Of a stretch of DNA of 12,313 nucleotides, positions 5,804 to 12,313 are shown piece after piece; the first letter of the stretch is position 1; each line of letters opens with the position of its first letter. Source of the stretch: Selenomonadaceae bacterium (GTDB lineage Bacteria; Bacillota; Negativicutes; Selenomonadales; Selenomonadaceae); NCBI GenBank assembly GCA_016280345.1, contig JAEEGN010000051.1, forward strand, positions 1-12,313. Reading direction: 5' to 3'. Below the pieces are notes generated by a model that saw nothing but the letters and a program-made list of their open reading frames with translations, did not search any database and was not told the origin of the DNA. The position numbers were made by a program, and so were the translations under genes.

Positions 5804-6517
5804 ATGAGCGATATGAAAACGTATGCCGGCGCTGTGCACGGCCTGTGCGTAGCCAGTCAGGTGCTGAAAAAATCGACGGTACAGACTGCCGTGACGGGCG
5901 GAAGGACTTTCGCGGGCTGTCTGAGCCTCTGCCGGTCGGTGACGAAGACGACGACCGTGGTGACGAGGACCGTCACCGTGTCCACGGCGGCGATGACGAT
6001 GGAGGAATACAAGGAATACCTGGCGGAGAAGCTGGACGCGATTCCCTGGCATCCGAGCCGCTTTCATGACGAGGAAGCCATTACGATTTCCGACGCCGGC
6101 TGGCAGCGGCTGAAAAACGATCCCGAATATGAGAAGGAGGTGCTTGACGGTATCGCTGCCGACCGCGCCTTTTACAGTCCGCTTTTCGGCCTTTGCCCCG
6201 GTGGCAGCTATTGCACCCGGTATATCGGCGTGACAAGGGAGGAATATCAGGGCTGGAGCTGGAGCAAGCAGTACGGCTTTGGCAGCGCCGAGGCGTCCCG
6301 CAGCGCGTTCGAGGAGAAAGCGAAGAACAGCTTCTGGAAAAGCCGTGAGAGGCGCCGCGCGCAATACGCCATCGACGAGGCGCGCTGCCGGGAGCGCCGC
6401 CACGCGACACAGCTCGGCCAGCAAAAAGCCTGGCAGGTGCGCCTGGAAGCCCGGGGCGAAGCGGTGCCCCTGCCCCTCGGGAGCAGCCCGGCCGCCGCGC
6501 TGGCAATGATGATATGA
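5804..6517 (+). CDS. Unknown protein, second member of the paralogous family (237 aa)
   Basis: Function unknown. Residues ~64-187 match the domain of the upstream gene: MTMEEYKEYLAEKLDAIP, then PSR, ITISDAGWQRLKNDPEYEKEVLDGIA, a GGSYCTRYIGVTREEYQGWSW stretch and FEEKAKNSFWKSRERRRAQ. The first 60 residues differ: a cysteine-containing, Thr/Val-rich segment (TKTTTVVTRTVTVSTAA) that is not a classical signal peptide. The C-terminal 50 residues are very basic and helical. The ATG at 5804 has AAAGGAG (5786-5792); a TTG two codons earlier is less likely. The stop is followed within 4 bp by the ribosome binding site of the broken fourth gene, so those two were one operon. Confidence 0.82.
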   Translation: MSDMKTYAGAVHGLCVASQVLKKSTVQTAVTGGRTFAGCLSLCRSVTKTTTVVTRTVTVSTAAMTMEEYKEYLAEKLDAIPWHPSRFHDEEAITISDAGWQRLKNDPEYEKEVLDGIAADRAFYSPLFGLCPGGSYCTRYIGVTREEYQGWSWSKQYGFGSAEASRSAFEEKAKNSFWKSRERRRAQYAIDEARCRERRHATQLGQQKAWQVRLEARGEAVPLPLGSSPAAALAMMI

Positions 6518-6535
6518 TATGGGAGGATAATAGCG

Positions 6536-6947
6536 ATGAATACGAATGCGATTCATGTTGGCGGCCTGTCGGCCATCACGCGGCCATCAACCGGTCGCGC
6601 CGGCAAGCGGAAACGGCATCGTCCCGCATAGCGGATTTCGGGGACTGCCTGCGCGTACTGCAAGCGGGAGCGCCGAGGCTTCCCGCAGTATGTTCGAGGA
6701 GAAGTCGAAGGACAGCTTCCTGACGGTTTGCGCCAAACAGGCGAAGTTGCGGGCGGAGATGGATGATAAGTACTTAGTGCACCGCCGTCAACTGCAAAAG
6801 AGCGGGGAACGCCTGGCCCGGCAACGCGAACTGGAGGCCCAAGTCCAGGGGCGGCTTCACACCAGCGTCGATATGCCCATCACCGGTGTCCCGGCGAAGT
6901 TCCTGCTGGCGGGATTGATGGGCGGCCCGATGGGAGCCGGCTTGTAA
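6536..6947 (+). pseudogene. Frameshifted, internally deleted third paralogue
   Basis: A good ribosome binding site (GGGAGG, 6521-6526) and ATG at 6536 open a frame that stops after 31 codons (TAG 6629-6631). Another frame, displaced by one base, is open from ~6546 to the TAA at 6945 and carries SGSAEASRSMFEEKSKDSFL (nt ~6670-6722), nearly the same in protein and DNA as the FGSAEASRS.FEEKAKNSFW segment of the upstream gene, followed by a basic helix (AKQAKLRAEMDDKYLVHRRQ). The ~100-residue domain core found in the two intact paralogues is missing between the N-terminal piece and this segment. The simplest reading is one frame-changing indel plus an internal deletion. The C-terminal part could still be made only if a new start is used. 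Confidence 0.78.
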
Positions 6948-7251
6948 GCGGCCTGTGAAATCTTTTGGCAAAGGCAAAACAAGCCTGTCGCTGTCGGCAG
7001 GCTTGTTTTGCGATTATCATTATTTGGAATTTGGCGAGACCGTGTTTATCGGAATGTTTTCTTCACAGGAGGCCCTTGTGCTTTTGCGCTTGGCAGGAAT
7101 TTGCCAACGACAAAAACGTTCGCTGTTTGTCGTATAGCAGGATTATTACTTCCCGTTGACGAATTATACGTAATGTATGAAACTTCGCATGCGGCCCGTT
7201 TTTACGGCAATTGTTCCAATCCCAAAATTCGGCGGAAAAGGGGGAACGATC
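6948..7251. other. 304-bp intergenic region at the composition boundary
   Basis: No convincing gene is seen. Besides the hairpin at 6974-7011 it holds two inverted repeats in a row: TTGGCA-N6-TGCCAA (7090-7107) and CGACAAA-N11-TTTGTCG (7108-7132). A TTGACG at 7156-7161 is the best -35-like hexamer, but no -10 lies at proper spacing. The ribosome binding site of the next gene is AAAAGGGGG (7236-7244). Confidence 0.6.
6974..7011 (+). terminator. Terminator-like hairpin closing the paralogue cluster
   Basis: A 14-bp perfect stem GCAAAACAAGCCTG (6974-6987) / CAGGCTTGTTTTGC (6998-7011) with a 10-nt loop lies 26 bp after the pseudogene stop. The T-run (four) is inside the stem, so U-tailed termination is modest. 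The change to more AT-rich DNA begins here. Confidence 0.7.
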
Positions 7252-8715
7252 ATGCAGATTCGTTCCAATATAAACCAACTTCTTACACTTGAATATATGC
7301 AAAATGAAGAAGAAAACAAGTATTTTGACCGTAAGGCGGCAAAGGTAAGACCTTCGGACTTGGCGTCGACGATTTCTGCTTTCGCCAATGCTGGCGGCGG
7401 CACAATTGTCATAGGTATTGACGAGAAAAGTCGTTTGTTGGAGGGTGTTGACACTTTAGGCAGCAAGCATATCAATGACCTTGTCAATGCACCGAGAGAT
7501 TGCTGTATGCCGATGCCAAGATTCAAAGAAGAACTCCTTGCAATCACGAATGACAAGGAACAGCCGGACCATCTGCTATTGCTTCATATACAGGAAAGCG
7601 TCGATCAAGTTGTCCGCACTTCCCAGAATCGGACGTTTCTGCGAATTGGAGATCGTACCAAGGAACTCTTGGGCGAAGATCTGCGTAATTTGGAATACAC
7701 TAAAAGCACCCGTCATTTTGAAGATGAAGTGAATCGTGATGCGGCGATGGAAGACATAGATGCCGGCCTTCTTGCGGAATACAAAGCGCGGATTGGCGCC
7801 GAAAACGTATCGGACGAACAATTATTGCGGGCGCGTGGGTTCCTTAAAAAGGAAGATGGCAAGGAATATCTTTCCAATGCGGCAGTGCTCTTATTTGCCA
7901 GGAACATTTCGCAGTTCTATCCGAATTGTCGCGTTCGCTTCCTTCGCTATGAAGGCGTTTCTGCCCAAGTGGGAACGGCAATTAATCTGGTTCGGGATAC
8001 CAGCATTGAGTTTCCCTTATTACGTATCATCGACGAAGCGAAAAATTTTATTGGCGCGCAGTTGCGTGAATTTACAATGCTGGATGGAGACGGCAAGTTT
8101 CGTATTGTCCCTGAATATCCGGAATTTGCCTGGCTGGAGGGTGTTGTCAATGCCGTGGCACATCGTGAATACGCGTTAAGCGGCAGTTTCATTAAGGTGA
8201 GTATGTTTGACGACCGCCTGGAAATCGAAAGTCCGGGAAAACTCCCCAATATCGTGACGCTGGAAAATATAAAGGAGACCCGCTATTCTCGTAATCCCCG
8301 CATTGCCCGTGTACTGACAGAATTCGGCTGGGTCCGGGAACTCAACGAGGGTGTCAAGCGGATATTTAGCGATATGGAGAAGTTTTTCCTTGACGCGCCG
8401 GCTTACAGTGAACAGGAACAAGCCCTAAAACTGGTGCTGAAAAACAATATTGTCATACGCAAAATGCGCCAAGACATTCATGTAACCCAAAGCATTAATA
8501 AGGAAAAATGGGAGCAGCTGGATGAAATCGAACGGGCCATCTTTTCTTATCTAGTCAATCACGGGGAGTCCAATCGAGCGACTTTATCCCGCTATGTGGG
8601 AAAATCGGGAACCACTGTCAATAATCGTTTGAAACATTTAATGGACTTGGGCCTTGTCGAACCTAACGGAAAAGCATTTGATCCCACTCGTACATATAAA
8701 GCGATTTCAGTTTAA
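7252..8715 (+). CDS. AlbA_2/Schlafen-type putative ATP-binding regulator with winged helix
   Basis: This 487-aa protein has the layout of the COG2865 group. Residues ~10-145 are an AlbA_2 (Schlafen AlbA_2, formerly AAA_4) domain with the hallmark ISAFANAGGGTIVIGID (41-57) and FLRIGDRTKEL. Residues ~285-375 are a histidine-kinase-like ATPase domain (HATPase_c_4) with WLEGVVNAVAHREY and FDDRLEIESPGKLP. Residues ~420-485 are a winged helix (RATLSRYVGKSGTTVNNRLKHLMDLGLVE). Such proteins are usually called putative transcriptional regulators; some AlbA_2 proteins sit in defence loci. No membrane segment is present. The ATG at 7252 is chosen for AAAAGGGGG eight bases upstream; the longer reading lacks homology. 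The gene stands alone, is less GC-rich than the left half of the window and looks acquired. A 10-bp repeat array begins 5 bp after its stop. Confidence 0.9.
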   Translation: MQIRSNINQLLTLEYMQNEEENKYFDRKAAKVRPSDLASTISAFANAGGGTIVIGIDEKSRLLEGVDTLGSKHINDLVNAPRDCCMPMPRFKEELLAITNDKEQPDHLLLLHIQESVDQVVRTSQNRTFLRIGDRTKELLGEDLRNLEYTKSTRHFEDEVNRDAAMEDIDAGLLAEYKARIGAENVSDEQLLRARGFLKKEDGKEYLSNAAVLLFARNISQFYPNCRVRFLRYEGVSAQVGTAINLVRDTSIEFPLLRIIDEAKNFIGAQLREFTMLDGDGKFRIVPEYPEFAWLEGVVNAVAHREYALSGSFIKVSMFDDRLEIESPGKLPNIVTLENIKETRYSRNPRIARVLTEFGWVRELNEGVKRIFSDMEKFFLDAPAYSEQEQALKLVLKNNIVIRKMRQDIHVTQSINKEKWEQLDEIERAIFSYLVNHGESNRATLSRYVGKSGTTVNNRLKHLMDLGLVEPNGKAFDPTRTYKAISV

Positions 8716-8719
8716 TCAT

Positions 8720-8805
8720 TGTTAGGTGTTGTCAGTTTTGTCAGGTTCTGTTAGGCTTTGTTAGGTTTTGTTAGGTTTTGTTAGGTTTTGTTAGGTTCTG
8801 TTAGG
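8720..8805 (+). repeat. Nine ~10-bp tandem repeats, core TGTTAGG
   Basis: Cores start at 8720, 8730, 8739, 8749, 8759, 8769, 8779, 8789 and 8799, so the period is 10 bp apart from one 9-bp step. Units 4-9 keep TGTTAGG exactly; units 2 and 3 read TGTCAG(G). The central consensus is TTTTGTTAGG. The array fills the space between the AlbA_2 stop codon (8715) and the first readable codon of the decayed exoprotein gene (8804). The period is not a multiple of three, so the array is not a protein repeat. Confidence 0.92.
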
Positions 8806-10166
8806 CGATGGTCTAGTTCATAGCAATATTATACAGAATCAAGATTATGCAAAAAGTAATAGTTGGAACAAAATCACTATAGGTATTGATGGTGCAAATC
8901 TTATAACTACTGTTGGAACGCATATAAACACATTGAAACCTATTGCAAGTAAAACAGGGAACAAAATCCCTGTATTAGGGTTAGGATATAGCATGATAAG
9001 TGCGGTTAATGATGCAGAACGCATGGTATCCTTTCACCACAGGTAGCTTCGGATGTCTTCTCTATTGCAAGCAATTTTGGCAATATGGTCATTATCACAA
9101 CTGTAGCATCCGATGCGGTAGTAACGCCAAGGCTTTTTGCCGCTACGGTGGGGGCAGCCATTTTATCTACTGTAATTTTCGCATACACTATACCAACAAT
9201 ACAGACAACAGCCACGAATAATGCAAAGGCATCTTCGGAATTTGACCAAATCGAGCAAAAAGATTTATCAGATTGGGACTATCCCAACGATTGGGATTTT
9301 CCGACAAATGATGAGACTTCTTCGAATTCAGATTTGACGTTATCTGGTATCATGGACTATATTTATGATCGGACAACGAACGCAATTGCAGATGGAGCAA
9401 AGAATTTATTCCCTAACGATGGTGTCGCAGGAGAGACTCTCGCTCTATCTGAATTCATGCCGAAGCTATCGCTGAATGATTTCCTTGACTATATGACAGA
9501 ACGGGCCGAAGCCGCCGCCCGGCAAGATGGCAGTGCAGAGGACGGCATGGATGGACAGACTGGTGATGGCAACGGTGACGGCGGTGGGGCTGATGGCGGC
9601 GGTGGAGATTGGGGCGATGGCAACCCGCCTTTGCCCCGGACACCCCGCCGCACGACCAGCCGCCTGACCCGGACGCCCCGCCATCTGACCAACCACCTGG
9701 CCCGGACAACCCGCCGCCTGACCAACCGCCGAATCCTGATGACCAGCCACCTAACAAACCGCCCAGGAAACCCGGCGACAAACAACCGCCGTGGAACCCT
9801 CCGCCTCCACCTCCTCCCGACAAGGACCAGAGCATCGAACCCATCGTGCTGAACCTGGACAAAACCGGGAACGCCGGAACCGGAGGAGAAACCTACTTCG
9901 ACCACGACGGGGACGGCTTCGCCGAGCATACGACCTGGGCCGGGCGAAACGAAGGGCTTCTGGTTCTCGACCGGAACGGCAACGGGCAGATCGATGATGG
10001 CAACGAGCTCTTCGGCGACTACACCATCCTCTCCAATGGCCGGAACGCTGTGGATGGCTTCCGGGCATTGGCAGAGCTGGACGAGAACAAGGACGGCGTC
10101 ATCGATGCCAGAGACAGCGCCTGGAGTGAGCTCCGTGTCTGGACGGAGGTCCCTATATTCTTTTGA
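8804..10166 (+). pseudogene. Decayed fragment of an FrpC/RTX-like calcium-binding exoprotein
   Basis: Three frames join into one protein. 8804-~9030 reads GDGLVHSNIIQNQDYAKSNSWNK and on to GLGYSMISAVNDAERM without a start codon. A shift between ~9013 and 9043 leads to VASDVFSIASNFGNMVII plus hydrophobic helices and a Gly/Asp-rich linker. A second shift between ~9594 and 9640 leads to a long Pro-rich PPDPD linker, then EPIVLNLDKTG, FDHDGDGFAEHTTWAGRNEG (nt ~9897), LDRNGNGQIDDGNELFGD (~9966) and LAELDENKDGVIDARDSAWSELRVW (~10068). These DxDxDG/DxNxNG loops and the ELFGD...LSNG...GF.ALAELD order are typical of FrpC-like, type I-secreted calcium-binding proteins. Both shifts fit single-base losses. 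The reading breaks off with EVPIFF and a stop where the family should continue. The start and the C-terminal secretion region are absent. Confidence 0.78.
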
Positions 10167-10181
10167 AATGTGGCGAATGAT

Positions 10182-10844
10182 ATGTGTAAAAAATCGCAAG
10201 AAAAAGCCATGCGGTTTTTAGGAGGTTTCCTTATACTGCTTGGTATGTCCATTTTTTGTTTTCATAATGAGTTGCCAAATATTGTTTTTTTCCCTGCTAA
10301 TCGAATTATAGCTGAAATAAGTCAAGCGGGAGGATTATTTCTATTGTCCTCAGGTTTGATTCTATGGGGTAATATTCGCGAAATTCGATACCTTAAACAT
10401 AAACGATGGAAACGGCTCTGCCGTTGGTTTCTGATAATCTCAATGGGTCTCTATTGCTTTGGAAGGCCAATTCCTATATTGCAATGCGAAAAAATCGAGG
10501 ACTTACAACTAATCGAAGGAACAGGAGCTGTGATTTATGGCATACGAGGGGGGAAAACGGAATTTTATATTCAAGATCAAACTCCTGGAAACAATAATCG
10601 TCTTCATCGTATTCATTTTTGTTTACTTTTGAATAAAATCCAGGAACAACAATGGATAAATCATTCTGTCAAGGTTTGGCATTCGATGAACTATGCTTAT
10701 CAAGTAGCGATTGACAATGAAATACTCTGTGATATAGTACTAGCGAATCAAGGCATAGTATGGCATAATTTTTTTGATGTTTCATTGATTTATTTCTTCG
10801 TTTTGATTATTTTAATCTTTGTTTATCTTAACTATACACAGTAA
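10182..10844 (+). CDS. Four-helix membrane protein of unknown function, possible immunity protein
   Basis: This is a 220-aa hydrophobic protein in low-GC DNA (about one third GC). Predicted helices are 11-28, 46-63, 80-98 and 199-216; residues ~100-195 form a soluble, beta-rich domain (IEGTGAVIYGIRGGKTEFYIQDQ, then VWHSMNYAYQVAIDNEILCDIVL). This build, with N-terminal helices, one soluble domain and a final helix, is seen in several uncharacterised immunity-like and DUF3592-like proteins; I cannot assign a family. The start is uncertain: ATG 10182 is listed, GTG 10170 and ATG 10209 are alternatives, and none has a good ribosome binding site. It begins 15 bp after the stop of the broken exoprotein reading and ends 18 bp before the transposase stop on the other strand. 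Composition differs sharply from the exoprotein DNA just upstream. Confidence 0.65.
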   Translation: MCKKSQEKAMRFLGGFLILLGMSIFCFHNELPNIVFFPANRIIAEISQAGGLFLLSSGLILWGNIREIRYLKHKRWKRLCRWFLIISMGLYCFGRPIPILQCEKIEDLQLIEGTGAVIYGIRGGKTEFYIQDQTPGNNNRLHRIHFCLLLNKIQEQQWINHSVKVWHSMNYAYQVAIDNEILCDIVLANQGIVWHNFFDVSLIYFFVLIILIFVYLNYTQ

Positions 10845-12313
10845 CATCATTTTTTAGGTATGTTATGCCACATCTACAACCGGCTTCGTGTTCAGCTGTG
10901 AAAAAAGCTCGGCCTGCCGCTTGAGCAGATTGCACACAGACCATTTCCCATGACGTTTGTGCGCCTTAACCATGCGAGCCTCCAGCAAACAATCCTGGAT
11001 GCTCTTTCCCGGTATGGATGCAGCGGCTGCCTCAAACTCTTGGTGAATCAGAGCGGATACCAGCATCACAAAGGCCAGCCCCTGCGTTTTGTAATAGTCC
11101 TGCTCATGCAGCGAGTTGTAACCCGCCTTGTTCTTGAAGTAGTTGTAGAACGTCTCTATTTGCCAGCGCTTCTTGTACAGTCCGTATACTTCTTGGGGCG
11201 TCTGATCCTCCAGACTGGTCTGCAGGACGATGACTCCCATGAAATACTTGGCCCTTTCGAAACCTTCCTTCGTGTAGGCTTTGTCACCACGTCCGATATG
11301 GCGGAGATAGTTTTCCTGCTCTGCCGCTGATTCATTGAGATCCCGGTAGGTAAGGACGCGGTAGCCGCCAATGATCTCATCCTTGTATTCCACGACCGAT
11401 GCCTTCTTCCCCTTCTGGTACATGAACCGGTCATGCATCTCCAAACTGTGAACAGCCGACCGACAGGTCTTGAGGTTCTTTGCCAGCGGGATGATGTAGG
11501 CGTTCCCGTCGCTGCTGAACAGGTTGACGTTCTCGGTGCTGTAAAAGCCGCGGTCGATGATGAACAGCATATTGCGAAGCTCAATTTGGGAAAGGAAGTC
11601 CTTCACGCTGACCTTGTCGTTGCTCGCCCCTTCATAAATCCTTGACAACAGGGGCATGCCGGTGTTCACGTCGTATGCCATCAGGAGGTTTATCTGGGCC
11701 TCGCCCAGCTTCCTGAACTTGTAGCCTTTCTCTGCAAGGTCGTTTTCCGTGGAACCGCAGCCAATCACATGGCCGTCGATGGCAATCTGCCCGGAGCTCA
11801 TGGCGGCGAGCTTCTCCTCCATTCGCAGCACACTTCCCTGCCTTCGCCCAAGAGAGTCGTACAGGGAAGAAAGCGAGCTGTAGCCCATTTTGAGGGATGG
11901 ATACGCGAGCGAGAGGACGCTCATGTCGTAATAGTCCTTGACATCCTTGAGGTATGTGAATCCCTGTATAAAATGAATCAAAGCCAATCCATAGATGCGC
12001 GCGGCATCCTCCGGGTTGAAGCATTCCCACAGAAGGGCGCGCGTTTTCCCAGAGTTGGCAATGGACACGGCGTATTCCCCGAAGTCCAGCGAGCTTATCT
12101 CGGAGTCCGAGGCAAAGGTAGTGTTGGGGACGAAGCCGAGCCCTTCCTTTATGGCACCAATAGCCTTTCCCATCTTGGTGCGGCGTCGTCCGCTGCTGTC
12201 CGTGTAGTTGCTGTACTCGTACACATAGTAATGCCCGGAGATGTTCTTCACCATCGTCCCTTTCGGCTTTTGCCGACGAATGGATTCTGGCACCGAATAT
12301 TTACCCAAGATGC
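10845..12313 (-). mobile_element. Insertion sequence of the IS1634/IS4 superfamily, partial in window
   Basis: The element comprises the transposase gene and its 3' flank. The transposase stop (10863) lies 18 bp from the neighbouring membrane-protein stop, so one IS end must be within or near 10845-10862. The other end is beyond 12313, so terminal inverted repeats and target-site duplication cannot be paired here; the left limit given is an estimate. Confidence 0.7.
10863..12308 (-). CDS. IS1634/IS4-type DDE transposase
   Basis: This 481-aa reading is a DDE transposase that cuts and pastes its insertion sequence. The catalytic residues are visible: D178 in IAIDGHVIG, D252 in FIIDRGFYS, and E385 inside a perfect Y-(2)-R-(3)-E-(6)-K signature of the IS4 superfamily (Y378, R381, E385, K392). 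The N-terminal KGTMVKNISGHYYVYEYSNY segment is typical of IS1634-like elements of Firmicutes. The frame is intact throughout. The first listed codon is a TTG at 12308 and the frame is still open at the window edge, so the true start may be a few codons further out. Codon use and GC differ from the AT-rich gene next to it, consistent with recent insertion. Confidence 0.93.
   Translation of the reverse strand: MGKYSVPESIRRQKPKGTMVKNISGHYYVYEYSNYTDSSGRRRTKMGKAIGAIKEGLGFVPNTTFASDSEISSLDFGEYAVSIANSGKTRALLWECFNPEDAARIYGLALIHFIQGFTYLKDVKDYYDMSVLSLAYPSLKMGYSSLSSLYDSLGRRQGSVLRMEEKLAAMSSGQIAIDGHVIGCGSTENDLAEKGYKFRKLGEAQINLLMAYDVNTGMPLLSRIYEGASNDKVSVKDFLSQIELRNMLFIIDRGFYSTENVNLFSSDGNAYIIPLAKNLKTCRSAVHSLEMHDRFMYQKGKKASVVEYKDEIIGGYRVLTYRDLNESAAEQENYLRHIGRGDKAYTKEGFERAKYFMGVIVLQTSLEDQTPQEVYGLYKKRWQIETFYNYFKNKAGYNSLHEQDYYKTQGLAFVMLVSALIHQEFEAAAASIPGKSIQDCLLEARMVKAHKRHGKWSVCNLLKRQAELFSQLNTKPVVDVA

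Noticed and set aside
5705..6556. A 283-codon minus-strand frame covering the 237-aa paralogue
   Set aside because: It is antisense to a gene with a good ribosome binding site and paralogue support, and it has a low-complexity Ala/Pro/Arg composition.
8720..8805. CRISPR array
   Set aside because: The unit is only ~10 bp with no unique spacers and no cas genes nearby.
8954..8973. Inverted repeat ACAGGGA-N6-TCCCTGT
   Set aside because: It lies within the readable protein remnant, has no T-tract and is short enough to be chance.
9489..10199. A 236-codon minus-strand frame opposite the exoprotein linker
   Set aside because: Its Arg/Val-rich repeats mirror the Pro/Asp linker on the plus strand; the calcium-loop coding frame explains the region better.

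Overview
The first ~6.95 kb is GC-rich (close to 70% in the best coding stretches), tightly packed and carries strong AAGGAGG-type ribosome binding sites and U-tailed terminators. It suggests an anaerobic, probably gut- or rumen-associated bacterium such as a GC-rich Negativicute or a similar lineage; the sequence alone does not fix the taxon. From ~6.95 kb onward the DNA is more AT-rich, repeat-bearing and partly decayed, as in an acquired island.

Layout. (1) 1-809, +: the 3' end of an HD-GYP c-di-GMP phosphodiesterase and a small unrecognised acidic protein, closed by a strong terminator. (2) 910-1665, -: an mqsRA toxin-antitoxin module. The toxin keeps all four catalytic residues, the antitoxin has lost every zinc-ligand cysteine, and a perfect 10-bp palindrome sits inside the promoter. 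(3) 1748-2866, +: azlCD, a branched-chain amino acid exporter pair, with its own promoter. (4) 2867-3031: a convergent intergenic region with three DnaA boxes in 54 bp and a bidirectional terminator. (5) 3032-4246, -: a membrane-anchored diguanylate cyclase with intact GGDEF and I-site, so one enzyme that makes c-di-GMP and one that degrades it lie in the same window.

(6) 4378-6947, +: four genes of unknown function. The second and third (266 and 237 aa) share a ~120-residue domain, and the fourth is a broken copy of the third. A sigma-28-like promoter precedes the set. (7) 7252-8715, +: an AlbA_2/Schlafen-type ATP-binding regulator with a C-terminal winged helix, followed within 5 bp by nine ~10-bp TGTTAGG repeats. 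(8) 8804-10166, +: the decayed middle piece of a large FrpC/RTX-like calcium-binding exoprotein, missing both ends and carrying two frameshifts. (9) 10182-10844, +: a low-GC four-helix membrane protein that could be an orphan immunity protein. (10) 10863-12308, -: an IS1634/IS4-type DDE transposase reaching the window edge.

The left half holds chromosomal signalling and transport genes plus one insulated toxin-antitoxin cassette. The right half is an accessory zone shaped by insertion, deletion and frameshift. The best candidates for something new are the paralogous family at 4432-6947, the DnaA-box cluster, the helically phased repeat behind the AlbA_2 gene, and the exoprotein/membrane-protein junction.
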